This document shows positions 7,326 through 16,412 of a DNA stretch of 64,000 nt, one piece after another; within the stretch, counting starts at the first letter, position 1; every line of letters begins with the position of its first letter. A program made the position numbers and the translations under genes. The stretch comes from Streptomyces sp. NBC_01460 (GTDB lineage: Bacteria > Actinomycetota > Actinomycetes > Streptomycetales > Streptomycetaceae): assembly GCF_036227405.1 (NCBI RefSeq), contig NZ_CP109473.1, positions 4,030,001 to 4,094,000 of the forward strand. The letters are read 5' to 3'. The notes below the pieces were generated by a model. That model saw only the letters and a list, made by a program, of their open reading frames with translations, was not told the DNA's origin and did not search any database.

Positions 7326-9022
7326 TCGCGAAGATCAGCAGCGGCAAGAGCACAGCCGGCCTCATCCGCTACCTCTACGGCCCCGGCCGGGCCAACGAGC
7401 ACACCGACCCGCACCTCGTCGCCTCCTGGGACGGCTTCGCACCCGACCCCGGCCGCACCGACGACACCGCCGCCACGAAGAAGCTCCTCGTGGCCGACCT
7501 CGACCTACGCGTCCAGCAGGCCAGGCGACTCGGCCGGGCCCCGAAGCAGCACGTGTGGCACTGCTCCGTCCGCGCCGCACCCGGCGACCGCATCCTCGAC
7601 GACGCCGAATGGGCGGACATCGCCCGCCGTGTCGTCACAGCGACCGGCATCGCACCGACAGACGATCCGGACGGCTGCCGATGGGTCGCCGTCCGGCATG
7701 CCGACGACCATATCCACATCGCCGCCACCAAGATCCGAGGCGACCTGCGCACCGCGCGCCACTGGAACGACTACCTCACCGCCGACCGCGAACTCGCAGC
7801 CATCGAGAAGGAATACGGCCTCTTCCAAGTTGTACGCGGAGACCGCACCGCCGCGAAACGGCCCACCCGCGCCGAGCAGGAGAAGGCCCGCCGCACCGGC
7901 CACGACAAGCCCGCCCGCATACGCCTGCGCACCCTTGTCCGCACAGCAGCGGCTGCCGCCACCAACACCGAGGAGTTCCTCGCTCTACTCACCCGCACCA
8001 ACGGCGTCCTCGTCGAGGTCCTGCACTTCCCCTCCGGAGAACCCCGCGGCTACAAAGTCGCCCTGGAACTTGACACGAACACCGAAGGAAAACCGGTGTG
8101 GTTCTCCGGCTCGACGCTGTCACCGGACCTCTCCCTCCCCAAGATCCAGAGCCGTCTCACCGCAGCAGACATCCCTGCCGGCAATCCCAACGGGCATCTA
8201 CGGCCGCACCCGTGGCACCAAGCCACCGCAGCCACGGAGCGCATCCCTCACCACCTCGGCCGACCGGCCACCGAAGCCGCCCAGGCCCACCTGGCCGCCC
8301 TCGGCGAAGCACTCGACGCCGTGGCCCTCACCGCACCACCGGACATCCGTAGTGAACTTCGGGCGGCAGCCTCTGCCTTCGAACGGGCAACCCGTTCACG
8401 TATTCATGCCGAACACCACCACGCCCGTGCCCTGCGCGGGGCAGTGAAATCTATGCTCCGCGAGCCATCACCCAAGGACGGAGCTCTCCTGGCGATGTTC
8501 CTCGATGCCGCGCTCCTGGCCGTCATCGCCGCCGCCCGCTGGCACGACCAACAACAGCACAACCAGCAGGCCGCAGCCGCCCACCAGACTCTGCTCCACC
8601 TCCAGGCCGCCTACGAACGAACCTCATCCGGGCACCTGCTCGCCGCCGGCCAGCACCGACCGCCTCAGAAGGTCGCAGTCCGGTACGCCCAGCTCATCCG
8701 CCAGACCGCCCCCGCACACGCTGACCAAATCCTCGCCGACCCCGCCACCGATGCGCTGACTACCGCCTTGGCCGCCGCGGAGACCGCAGGCCACGATCCC
8801 GGACGCCTGTTGCAGCAGGCGGCAGACAAACGCGCCCTCGACGACGCCCGCTCCCCAGCACGCACACTGGCCTGGCGCGTGCAACGGCTCTCGCAGAGGC
8901 CCGCTCCAAGCCGGCAAGCTCAGGCGGCACAGGCACGCAGCAGCGTCCTACGCCCCGTAGCTCTCCCGCAGCCTGCGGCACCGGCCGCACCCAACGCTAC
9001 CTCTCGGCCTCGGCGTAGGTGA
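7322..9022 (+). CDS. Relaxase/mobilisation nuclease (MOBP-like)
   Basis: A 566-residue protein starting at the overlapping GTG 7322. The N-terminal 170 residues form a relaxase domain. A candidate nicking Tyr lies in IRYLYGPG (residues 15-22), HVWHCSVR is at 77-84, and the metal-binding histidine cluster HADDHIHI is at 126-133. A conserved IEKEYGL follows. The C-terminal two thirds are Ala/His/Gln-rich helices and may contact the transfer machinery. It should nick oriT and lead single-stranded DNA into a recipient. No coupling protein or TraB translocase is encoded here, so transfer would need a helper. Confidence 0.88.
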   Translation: MIAKISSGKSTAGLIRYLYGPGRANEHTDPHLVASWDGFAPDPGRTDDTAATKKLLVADLDLRVQQARRLGRAPKQHVWHCSVRAAPGDRILDDAEWADIARRVVTATGIAPTDDPDGCRWVAVRHADDHIHIAATKIRGDLRTARHWNDYLTADRELAAIEKEYGLFQVVRGDRTAAKRPTRAEQEKARRTGHDKPARIRLRTLVRTAAAAATNTEEFLALLTRTNGVLVEVLHFPSGEPRGYKVALELDTNTEGKPVWFSGSTLSPDLSLPKIQSRLTAADIPAGNPNGHLRPHPWHQATAATERIPHHLGRPATEAAQAHLAALGEALDAVALTAPPDIRSELRAAASAFERATRSRIHAEHHHARALRGAVKSMLREPSPKDGALLAMFLDAALLAVIAAARWHDQQQHNQQAAAAHQTLLHLQAAYERTSSGHLLAAGQHRPPQKVAVRYAQLIRQTAPAHADQILADPATDALTTALAAAETAGHDPGRLLQQAADKRALDDARSPARTLAWRVQRLSQRPAPSRQAQAAQARSSVLRPVALPQPAAPAAPNATSRPRRR

Positions 9023-9057
9023 TCAGCCCTGGGCAGGCGCTCTCAGCGGGAGCAAGG

Positions 9058-9900
9058 TCAAGCAGTTCTTCCCGACCGGAGCTGAGAGAGGACCTGCGCG
9101 ACCGGCAAGTCGTACTGGTCCTTGTCCTGCTCCCAGAACGAAAGGGCCCGAGCCGTGGCCTCGGCCATGTCGGCGGGCAGGTCGGCCGCCCGGAGGGTAT
9201 CGGCGACCTCTTCCATCTCGGGCGCCCAGCGCCAGGCCCTGGCAGCCACGCTCGGCAGGAATCCCGGATCGGAGAGGATCGCCGAGACCATGATCTCGGC
9301 TTCAGCCGTGAGCTGGTCGCCGACTCCATGGGCGTGTGCGAGCGCGTGGGAGACGCCTGCGAGAGTACGAGCGGCCTTCTGGTAACTGGCGAAGGCCATC
9401 TTCAGGGCGGAAGCGGAACCCATGGCCTCGCCTGCCCGGCGCACATCCAGCGAAGAGTTCGCGAACAGCGGCTCCACCAGGTCGACGGCGGGGCCAGCCC
9501 CTGCGAGATAGAGCCGTGCCGTACGCCCTTCACCTGGCGGCGGACCGAAGACGGCGCCGTCGACGACCTCGGAGCCGGGACGGATCTCGTCGGCGATGCG
9601 CCGCACGCGCTGGGGACTGATGGCATTGACATCGACGTACACCCCCGCGAAGGCGTGCGGAGCCACGGCCGCTGCCACGTCCTCCGCCGCCTGCGGTGGG
9701 CAGACCGAGAGAACCACCGCGCTACGGGACAGCGCTTCCGCGAGCGAGTCGCAAGGTGTGGCGCGGGCCTCCCTCGCTCGGCGCCACGTGTTCTCGCTGC
9801 GCTCCTTGGGCACCCACAGCACCTCATGGCCGCCGGCGACTAACTCAGCGATGACCGCCGCGCCCATGGATCCCGGGTGCAAGACGGTCACGACGGTCAC
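9058..9900 (-). CDS. NAD(P)-dependent oxidoreductase with DUF1932 C-terminal domain
   Basis: A 280-residue protein from GTG 9900, with GGAGG upstream. The N-terminus is a Rossmann fold with a beta-hydroxyacid dehydrogenase-type dinucleotide motif (LHPGSMGAAV, residues 7-16), and VDVNAISPQ matches the substrate loop region. The C-terminal half (about 180-260) is helical and fits DUF1932, the 6-phosphogluconate-dehydrogenase-like domain. It belongs to the 3-hydroxyisobutyrate dehydrogenase-like superfamily; the substrate is unknown. It is convergent with the relaxase and lies at or just outside the element's right end. Confidence 0.85.
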   Translation of the reverse strand: MTVVTVLHPGSMGAAVIAELVAGGHEVLWVPKERSENTWRRAREARATPCDSLAEALSRSAVVLSVCPPQAAEDVAAAVAPHAFAGVYVDVNAISPQRVRRIADEIRPGSEVVDGAVFGPPPGEGRTARLYLAGAGPAVDLVEPLFANSSLDVRRAGEAMGSASALKMAFASYQKAARTLAGVSHALAHAHGVGDQLTAEAEIMVSAILSDPGFLPSVAARAWRWAPEMEEVADTLRAADLPADMAEATARALSFWEQDKDQYDLPVAQVLSQLRSGRTA

Positions 9901-10191
9901 TGGCTGCCTCCGGCGAAATGCAACGTGGTGTGTTCCTCATCAACATGATCCGCTGCCGTGGAACGGCGGAGGACTGGGCACCTGGCTCGGACGGGCCGGC
10001 CGCCGATAGGGCACAAGTCCCCTTGCCTCGTGTCGGCACTTCATGGCGAAGCAGGGAACGCGGCTGTGGCATCCCTGTCCCGACAGCGGGACTCACGCGC
10101 AAGCCGCGTCATGGGTACCGTGCTGGAGACGAACTCTGTACGGACAGACCGGCGATCGCGCCGGATCGTCCGGCGGCCGGGAGGTGTCCTG

Positions 10192-11421
10192 ATGCTGGAG
10201 GAAGCCGAGGAGATCGGCAAGCGCGTCCGCAGGGCGAGGCTGCGGTTGGGTATGCCGCAGGCCGACCTGGCGACGGCCCTGGGGAAGTCGCAGGGCTGGG
10301 TCTCGAAGATGGAACGTGGCCTGATCGAGCTCGACCGGGTCGGGCTACTCAACCAAGTGGCCGCGGAGCTGCATGTCCATCCGAACGACCTGATCGGGCG
10401 GCCGTACAGCAGTTCCCCGGACGACAACCAGTGGCAGGTTGCCGCCTCGTCGATCCTGCGCGAGCTGCGCCGCTACGACCTCGTCCCCGTCTTCGACGGG
10501 GCTCCGCGGCCCGCATCACAGCTGTGGCGTGAGGTGACCCGGCTACACCGCTTGCGGGACACCGCTTCCAACGTGGCGATTCTCCGCGTTCTCCCGGACC
10601 TGTTCCGCGAGGCGCGCGCCCTGGCTGAGGAGTCGGAGGGGCACGAGCGGGAGGAGGCGTATGCCATCTACGCCGTGTGCTGCAAGTTCGCACACACCGC
10701 CGCCCACTCCCTCGGGCACCCCGAACTGGTCGCCATGGCCTGCGAGCGGGCCGCATGGTCAGCCAGGTTGTCGGGAGATCCGGTGCTGCCCGCTGTCGCC
10801 GACTGGATGAGGGTCTGGGACATGTGGGCAACGGCTGACTGGGCCGACGCTCTGACGCTCTCGGACAAGGCGATCACCTCGGTGGAGCAGGAGTACGACC
10901 GTGGTGAGCCGCTGGCCGTGCGGGCCTGGGGCACGCTGCAGCTACGGGCTGCGGTCTCCGCCGCCCGAGCCGGCCGAGCCTCGGAGGCCGAGGACCGGAT
11001 CGGACACGCGAGGGCCGCTGCCGAGCGCATGGACGCGTATGTCGGGGCACCGGTGTACGACCGGCATTCGCTGACGTTCTCCGCCGGGAACGTGCAGATC
11101 CACGCGATCAGCGTGGCCCTGGAGATGGGCAAGCAGGGCAAGGCGCTGGAGATAAACCGTCGTACCAGCCCAGACCTGGTCGGGTCGCTGCCCAACTCCC
11201 GTCAGGGACACCACCACATGGATGTCGCGCGAGCCTGGTTGTGGGACGGGAACCGGGGAAAGGCCCTGGCCGAACTGGAGACAGCCGAGCGGATCGCGCC
11301 CCAGCTCGTACGGAACCACCCCATCGCCCGTTCGACGCTTCGCAGCATCGTCTACGCGGAACGAGCAGCCACGCGAGAGAAGCTGCGGCGCATGTCCGAC
11401 CGCTTTCACCTGGACGGATAG
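10192..11421 (+). CDS. XRE-family regulator with TPR-like C-terminal domain
   Basis: A 409-residue regulator. ATG 10192 follows GGGAGG, although the frame is open further upstream. Residues 5-65 form a helix-turn-helix (KRVRRARLRLGMPQADLATA, KSQGWVSKMERG). Residues about 90-400 are paired helices of TPR type, an architecture common in Streptomyces regulators that sense peptides or small ligands. It heads a run of plus-strand genes (small proteins, SIR2-like protein, UDP-sugar dehydrogenase, MazG-like) and may control them. Confidence 0.85.
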   Translation: MLEEAEEIGKRVRRARLRLGMPQADLATALGKSQGWVSKMERGLIELDRVGLLNQVAAELHVHPNDLIGRPYSSSPDDNQWQVAASSILRELRRYDLVPVFDGAPRPASQLWREVTRLHRLRDTASNVAILRVLPDLFREARALAEESEGHEREEAYAIYAVCCKFAHTAAHSLGHPELVAMACERAAWSARLSGDPVLPAVADWMRVWDMWATADWADALTLSDKAITSVEQEYDRGEPLAVRAWGTLQLRAAVSAARAGRASEAEDRIGHARAAAERMDAYVGAPVYDRHSLTFSAGNVQIHAISVALEMGKQGKALEINRRTSPDLVGSLPNSRQGHHHMDVARAWLWDGNRGKALAELETAERIAPQLVRNHPIARSTLRSIVYAERAATREKLRRMSDRFHLDG

Positions 11422-11476
11422 GGGTCGTATTCCTCCGGCTCATATTCGAGGGTTGCCCTGTCCCTAACTTCAGGGC

Positions 11477-11923
11477 ATGACGCGACGACGTTCTCCCCAC
11501 CTTCCCTCGCAGGGATCCGGGTTAGGTACCGCAGCTCCCTTCGTTCCCCAGCTTGGCGACCTCGCCACCGACAGCGCCCGCGAGGACCGTGTGGGGGTCG
11601 TGGTCGCTCTCCCCGGTGAGGGCTCCGCCACGACCTACCACCTGCGCCCGCCTGGGGGCGGGACCCAGTGGTCCGCGCCCGCCGACGGGACGACGCTCAG
11701 GCCCGTGCCGGTGAAGGCCACCCACGCCACGCTGCTGGCAGGCCGGGACGCGGTCTACGATCCGAGGGCCCGGCAAGGGTCAGTTCCCGTCGAGTTCCAC
11801 TTCGATGACGGCTCGACCCTCAATGGCGCCCTCATCCTCACCACGGCGGAGCTGGAGCGGTTGTACGCGCAGACCAGCCGCCTCTTGGATGCACACGAAC
11901 GCGCCCTCGGCGGCACCTCGTGA
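11477..11923 (+). CDS. Uncharacterised small protein
   Basis: A 148-residue protein of unknown family. It has a basic N-terminus, a beta-rich centre (DRVGVVVALPGEGSATTYHL) and a C-terminal helix (LERLYAQTSRLLDAHERA). No signal peptide, membrane segment or cysteine pair is visible. It follows the XRE-TPR regulator by 55 bases and overlaps the next small gene by four bases, so it is probably part of the regulator's operon. Confidence 0.6.
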   Translation: MTRRRSPHLPSQGSGLGTAAPFVPQLGDLATDSAREDRVGVVVALPGEGSATTYHLRPPGGGTQWSAPADGTTLRPVPVKATHATLLAGRDAVYDPRARQGSVPVEFHFDDGSTLNGALILTTAELERLYAQTSRLLDAHERALGGTS

Positions 11924-12132
11924 CCGGGGCACGGCGCCGCCATGCCCGAATCGCCGCGTCCACAACCGCACGGGCCGACCACGGAGGTCGAATCGCGCTC
12001 ACGTTCCTGGCCGTCGCCGGCCTGGTCGGCCCGGCCTGGGCACTGCGTGAGCACGCCGCCCCGCTCCTTGAAGGAGCCGGCCATCGCCCCACCGCCGTCG
12101 CACCGGACGCGAGCCTGCCCTCCGACCGCTGA
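11920..12132 (+). CDS. Small single-span membrane protein, hypothetical
   Basis: A 70-residue reading frame beginning at a GTG that overlaps the previous stop (GTGA). After an Arg-rich start it has one hydrophobic helix (IALTFLAVAGLVGPAWAL, about residues 25-42) and a short polar tail. No homologue family is recognised. The overlap supports translation, but a non-genic frame is possible. Confidence 0.45.
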   Translation: MTGARRRHARIAASTTARADHGGRIALTFLAVAGLVGPAWALREHAAPLLEGAGHRPTAVAPDASLPSDR

Positions 12133-12314
12133 GGCCCTTCCCGGCACCGCCGCCGTCTGCCCGCGCTCGACCGCCGGAGCCTCCCACGCTGCTCTCTCGT
12201 CGAGCGGCGCTGAAGAACCGCCCCGCTCAGCGCGGCTTCGGCTGCCCGGGGCGGGACGGCCTGCACCTCGTCAGCCATCTGGAACATCCACGCGTGATTC
12301 CCCAGGGAGGGATC

Positions 12315-13547
12315 ATGGACATCCCGTACATCGTCATCGACCAGCTCGTCCCCGACCAGCAGCAGGTCTGGAAGACGTACTTCGGCGACGCCGACCGCCC
12401 CCGCTACATCGAAGAAGGCATCTGGCGCCGCACCCAGGAGAAGGCCACCGCCGGCCAGTCCGGCTGGGCGGCCTCCGACGACGCACGGCGGCGGATCATC
12501 CACTACCGCTACCGGTACGGCCTGGTGCCCACCACGGCTGCGCCGGCCATCGGCTTGACCGACCTGTACCTCTATCACTCCGCGTCCGCCCCGGCCGACG
12601 AGGTCGCCGCGCACCACGACGCCCTGTGGGATTCGCTCGCCGCTGGCGGCTGGAAGGAGGCTCCTGGTGGATTCTTATGGACCCGACGGGATCTGAAGTG
12701 CCGGATCACCGAGTACGACGTCCACCCTCAGGACGCCTCTGCGGGCCGCACCCTCCCAGCCGGCTACCGGAGCCTGGACGTGCAGATCGCCTCCGTGGCC
12801 TACGCGCCGCCGCCCGCTGTCCGGCAACTGCCGTGGAACGTGCTCTCCACCGGAATCCGGTTCAAAGACCGCCCCGGCACGCCGACCCGCGTGCCGGACC
12901 TATCTGTCCTCGCGAACCTGCGACCGTTCCAGGTGGAGATGGGATGCGGTACGTCGGTCGAGGCGGGCATCCCGCCCCTGCACCGGCTCCACGAGATCTA
13001 CCGGGTCACCGACCGCCAGGGCCACGAGCCGCGGGAGCACCGCTTCACCCTCTCCCCGACAGCGGACACACTCCTCCATGAGGTGCTGACGGAGCCGGAG
13101 GAGAAGACGGCGGAATTCGTGGAGATGTTCCGTGCCTGCTTCCTGGCCGAGCCGACCCCAGCCATGTGGGCACTGAAGGAACTGAAGGACGCCGGGCACC
13201 TCGTCGGTCCGGTCATCACCAACAACTTCGACGTGCTCGCCGCGCGGGCCGGGCTCGACGAGTGCTTCATGCGCCGCTACGACCAAGCCGTACCCGACGT
13301 CGAGTGGGTCGACGGCGCCAAGGCACTCCTCGTCGTCGGCCTGCACGCCGACCGACGCAAGGTCCAGGCTCGCGCCCGTGCTCGCGGCATGCAGATCGTC
13401 TACCTCGACCCGGAGGGCTTCTGGCACGACGGCCAGTTCATGCCGTACCCGCTGGAGGGGCCCCAGGACGGTGACTTGGTGTGCCGGGCAACCGCCGCTG
13501 GGGCGTTGCCCGCACTGGTCAATCTCCTGAAGCAGCACGCTGGTTGA
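12315..13547 (+). CDS. Two-domain protein with a C-terminal SIR2-like NAD-binding fold
   Basis: A 410-residue protein started at ATG 12315 behind GGGAGG. The first 190 residues form an unrecognised domain. The last 210 resemble a sirtuin: a GAG-loop-like EMGCGTSVEAGIPPLHRL, a TQN-like TNNFDVLAARAG with Asn and Asp retained, and a distal VVGLHADRRKV...VYLDPEG that corresponds to the sirtuin VGTS/viN strands. The catalytic His and zinc cysteines of classical deacylases are not evident, so it may be an NAD hydrolase or NAD-binding protein rather than a deacetylase. It lies between the XRE-TPR regulator and a UDP-sugar dehydrogenase. Confidence 0.65.
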   Translation: MDIPYIVIDQLVPDQQQVWKTYFGDADRPRYIEEGIWRRTQEKATAGQSGWAASDDARRRIIHYRYRYGLVPTTAAPAIGLTDLYLYHSASAPADEVAAHHDALWDSLAAGGWKEAPGGFLWTRRDLKCRITEYDVHPQDASAGRTLPAGYRSLDVQIASVAYAPPPAVRQLPWNVLSTGIRFKDRPGTPTRVPDLSVLANLRPFQVEMGCGTSVEAGIPPLHRLHEIYRVTDRQGHEPREHRFTLSPTADTLLHEVLTEPEEKTAEFVEMFRACFLAEPTPAMWALKELKDAGHLVGPVITNNFDVLAARAGLDECFMRRYDQAVPDVEWVDGAKALLVVGLHADRRKVQARARARGMQIVYLDPEGFWHDGQFMPYPLEGPQDGDLVCRATAAGALPALVNLLKQHAG

Positions 13548-13571
13548 TTTACCTGCACGAAGAGGGCCGCG

Positions 13572-13602
13572 CCGGGTGGTGACGCTAGCGTGACGCACCC
13601 GG
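13572..13602. terminator. Hairpin between the SIR2-like gene and the dehydrogenase gene
   Basis: CCGGGTG (13572-13578) pairs with CACCCGG (13596-13602), and the loop contains a 10-bp palindrome ACGCTAGCGT. It lies 24 bases after one stop and 53 bases before the next start, so it could be a terminator or partial attenuator. Confidence 0.45.
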
Positions 13603-13654
13603 CCGGCCCGGACTCACCGGGCGGGCGAGAGGCAAGGAAAGGAGCGTCGACCCC

Positions 13655-14977
13655 ATGCGCGTATCCGTCATCGGCTGCGGTCACCTGGGCATCCCCCACG
13701 CCGCTGCCATGGCCGAGATCGGCCACGAGGTCATCGGCGTAGACCTGGACCAGGCGAAGATCGACCGCCTCAACGCCGGCGAGTGCCCCATCTACGAGGA
13801 CGGCCTGCCCGAACTCCTCACCACCCACACCGCCACCGGACGACTGCGGTTCACCACCAGCCTCGAAGAGGCGGCCGAGTTCGCGGACGTCCACTTCCTC
13901 GCCGTGGGCACGCCGATCGACGCGGACGGACGCAGCTACGACACCGGACAGGTCTTCGGCGCCGCCCGCGCCCTCGCCCCGCACCTGTCTCGGCCGACGG
14001 TGATCATCGGCAAGTCCACAGTCACCGTCGGCACCTCACGCGACCTCGGCGCACTCCTCGCGCGTCTCTCCCCGGCCGGTGAGGACGTGGAGGTCGTCTG
14101 GAACCCGGAGTTCCTCCGCGAGGGCCACGCCATCGACGACACCCTGCGACCCGACCGAATCGTCGTCGGCGTCCCCTCGGCCCGCGCAGAGGACGCCGTA
14201 CGCCAGGTCTACGCACCTCTCCTGGCAAACGGGATCCCGCTGTTCGTCACCGACCCCGCCACCGCCGAACTCATCAAGGGCGCCGCCAACGCCTACCTCG
14301 GCATGAAGATCTCCTTCATCAACGGCGTCGCCGACATGTGTACCGCTGCCGGAGCCGACGTCCAGCAACTCACCGAGGCCATCGGCCTGGACCCCCGTAT
14401 CGGACGCGGCGGCCTTAACGCTGGCCCCGGTTACGGTGGCGGCTGCCTCCCGAAGGACGTCCGCGCCTTCACAGCCTCAGCCAGCACCCTCGGGGCCATC
14501 GAGGCAGCAACCCTCCTGCGGGCGGCAGAGCAGGTCAACGAATCCCGCCCCACCGCTGCGCTGAAGCTCATTGAGCAGACCCTCGGCCACCCCGTCGACG
14601 GCGTACGCATCACCGTCTGGGGCGCTTCCTTCAAGGCCGGAACCGACGACGTCCGCGAATCCCCGGCCCTGGCGATCGCCGCGCTCATGCACCAGCGCGG
14701 CGCGACCGTCACCGTCCACGACCCGCACGCCGTGCCCACGGCACTGCGCCGGCACCCGGAGCTCGACTACGCCGAAGCCCTCGACGACTCCGTCCAGGGC
14801 GCCCAACTGATCGTCCTGGCCACCGAATGGCCCCACTTCCGAGAGGCCGACCCCAAGGCCCTCGCCCCACTGGTCGTGGAACAGGTCCTCGTCGACCTCC
14901 GCAACCTCATCGACGCCGACGCCTGGCGCATGGCCGGATGGACCGTACGCCAGCTCGGACGACCCGCACAGGAATAG
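13655..14977 (+). CDS. UDP-glucose/GDP-mannose dehydrogenase family protein
   Basis: A 440-residue nucleotide-sugar 6-dehydrogenase. The N-terminal Rossmann domain has GCGHLG (residues 7-12). The central domain carries ELIKGAANAY (Lys208, Asn212) and the catalytic Cys264 in GYGGGCLPKD. The C-terminal UDP-binding domain contains ASFKAGTDDVRESPA. All residues needed for two-step NAD-dependent oxidation of a nucleotide sugar to its uronate are present. It probably makes UDP-glucuronate or a related sugar, but no glycosyltransferase is nearby. ATG follows AAGGAG. Confidence 0.93.
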   Translation: MRVSVIGCGHLGIPHAAAMAEIGHEVIGVDLDQAKIDRLNAGECPIYEDGLPELLTTHTATGRLRFTTSLEEAAEFADVHFLAVGTPIDADGRSYDTGQVFGAARALAPHLSRPTVIIGKSTVTVGTSRDLGALLARLSPAGEDVEVVWNPEFLREGHAIDDTLRPDRIVVGVPSARAEDAVRQVYAPLLANGIPLFVTDPATAELIKGAANAYLGMKISFINGVADMCTAAGADVQQLTEAIGLDPRIGRGGLNAGPGYGGGCLPKDVRAFTASASTLGAIEAATLLRAAEQVNESRPTAALKLIEQTLGHPVDGVRITVWGASFKAGTDDVRESPALAIAALMHQRGATVTVHDPHAVPTALRRHPELDYAEALDDSVQGAQLIVLATEWPHFREADPKALAPLVVEQVLVDLRNLIDADAWRMAGWTVRQLGRPAQE

Positions 14978-15001
14978 CCGAACCATCGATGGAGGTCCGA
15001 C

Positions 15002-15331
15002 GTGGACACCCTGTGGGACAACATTGAGAAGCTTTCCGCCGTCTGCCGAACGGCCGGCGCCCACCTGCCAGACGAGGAGCTCAAAGCCCTCCAGGTCGGC
15101 AAGGTCGCAGAGGAAGCCGGCGAGGCCATGCACGCCCTCCACGGCCTGAAGGGCCTCACCACCTGCGGCGACGACCACGCCTGGTCCGAGGTCCAGAACG
15201 ACCTGGTCGGTGCCGTCATCGCCGCCCTCCTGGCGATGCACTACATCGACCCAAGAGGGGCCCGCGACACCTTCGACGAGATTCTCCACCGCCGTACCCG
15301 CAGGGGACGCGAAGCCGCTGCTGCAGCCTGA
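15002..15331 (+). CDS. MazG-like nucleotide pyrophosphohydrolase family protein
   Basis: A 109-residue protein starting at GTG 15002 behind GGAGG. It is an all-alpha MazG-type fold with the metal-binding EExxE-type motif in KVAEEAGEAM (about residues 36-45) and a second acidic helix (NDLVGAVIAALLAM). Such proteins hydrolyse NTPs or dNTPs to monophosphates. It ends the plus-strand run that starts with the XRE-TPR regulator and sits 24 bases behind the UDP-sugar dehydrogenase. Confidence 0.8.
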   Translation: MDTLWDNIEKLSAVCRTAGAHLPDEELKALQVGKVAEEAGEAMHALHGLKGLTTCGDDHAWSEVQNDLVGAVIAALLAMHYIDPRGARDTFDEILHRRTRRGREAAAAA

Positions 15332-15346
15332 CGACCCTCCGAACCC

Positions 15347-15381
15347 ACCGTCGGCGGCGCCCATGAGGCGCGGCCGACGGT
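15347..15381 (+). terminator. Terminator hairpin after the MazG-like gene
   Basis: ACCGTCGGC (15347-15355) pairs perfectly with GCCGACGGT (15373-15381), with further GGCGCC-type pairing inside. It starts 15 bases after the stop. The remaining noncoding stretch to 15675 shows no further gene. Confidence 0.6.
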
Positions 15382-15675
15382 CGACGGTCGTCCTCAGGGG
15401 TAGGCGCCGCGGTGGGCTCGACCCGTTCCCGCGTAAGGCCGGTGTGGCTGGCGCCCCAAGGAGTGGGTGGCATCGAGCCGCCCGGCCTCCACGCTGCCCG
15501 TCGACTTCACCTCCGATGACCCCAGTGCAGCACTCCCTCGACGAACTCGGACTATTGAACTCCATTTGGGGATTCTAGGTGAAGGCCGTACACACTTCCT
15601 CGGCAATGCACCGCGCTGAGGCAAGATCTACCTGTCACAGGGGAACTTCAGTGCGAAATAATGGGGAGGGGTCTC

Positions 15676-16347
15676 ATGTCTCGACGAACACGGATGGCTG
15701 GGGTTGCCATCGCATCGCTGCTCAGCCTCGCGACGCTTGGTGAGGCGCAGGCAGCAGACGGATCCGACTCACTACAGCAGGAGATCAACGAAGTGCTCGC
15801 CACCACTCAAGGGGGCGTTCAAATAAGCAGAAACGAAATCGCCTGGAATGGCGGAGAAGCCATTCTGGTCTTCCCTCTGCCTGGCGAGACCACGGCGCCG
15901 GTGAGCAGCCCAGCCGCTCAGACGCTTCAGGCCGAGGTGGCCGCTCTGGGAAACCTCGCCACAACGGAAGAACCTGCGGGTGACGATCCGGAACCCAGCG
16001 CCTCGGTAGCAGCTGCTGACGCCTGCCCCACCGAAGCGTTCGGTAATGACTGGTACTGCTTCTATCAGTACACAAATTACGGCGGCAGACGCCTGCAGTG
16101 GAACGGCACGCATGACCTCTTCAATCCGGTCTTCTTCTCCGACTACGGATTTGAGAACAAGACTTCATCCTGGTCCAATAAGGGCGGAAAGACCATTCAA
16201 GTGAGGAACCGCTCAGTGACCGGAAGCGACCCCAGTTGCAGCGCACATGGAAATGGTCTCTTCTTGTGGACAGAGGCCGCCCATAGTCGATCCAGTAACG
16301 TAGGTTCCGGGTATGACAATAAGGCAGACTGCTTTTGGACATCCTAG
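15676..16347 (+). CDS. Secreted peptidase inhibitor I36-like protein
   Basis: A 223-residue protein started at ATG 15676, preceded by GGGGAGGGG. A Sec signal peptide (RTRMAGVAIASLLSLATLGEAQA) is followed by an acidic linker. A C-terminal module of about 95 residues has a beta/gamma-crystallin-like pattern (DWYCFYQYTNYGGRRLQW, WSNKGGKTIQVRNRS) with four Cys residues, as in Streptomyces metalloproteinase inhibitors of family I36. The mid-protein propeptide-like stretch is unassigned. It is lower in GC than its neighbours, suggesting horizontal acquisition. Convergent with the sigma-partner gene. Confidence 0.75.
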   Translation: MSRRTRMAGVAIASLLSLATLGEAQAADGSDSLQQEINEVLATTQGGVQISRNEIAWNGGEAILVFPLPGETTAPVSSPAAQTLQAEVAALGNLATTEEPAGDDPEPSASVAAADACPTEAFGNDWYCFYQYTNYGGRRLQWNGTHDLFNPVFFSDYGFENKTSSWSNKGGKTIQVRNRSVTGSDPSCSAHGNGLFLWTEAAHSRSSNVGSGYDNKADCFWTS

Positions 16348-16365
16348 TTCGATATGGAGTTGACC

Positions 16366-16395
16366 GTTCCGGCTCACGATTAGTAGAGCCGGAAC
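16366..16395. terminator. Bidirectional terminator between convergent genes
   Basis: GTTCCGGCTC (16366-16375) and GAGCCGGAAC (16386-16395) form a perfect 10-bp stem with a 10-base loop, placed between the stops of two convergent genes. Confidence 0.75.
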
Positions 16396-16412
16396 AGTCG
16401 ACTTCCGTCGAT

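Noticed and set aside
1770..9100. Direct-repeat attachment sites for the mobilizable element
   Set aside because: I compared the two ends by eye and found no convincing shared core, so no boundaries are claimed.
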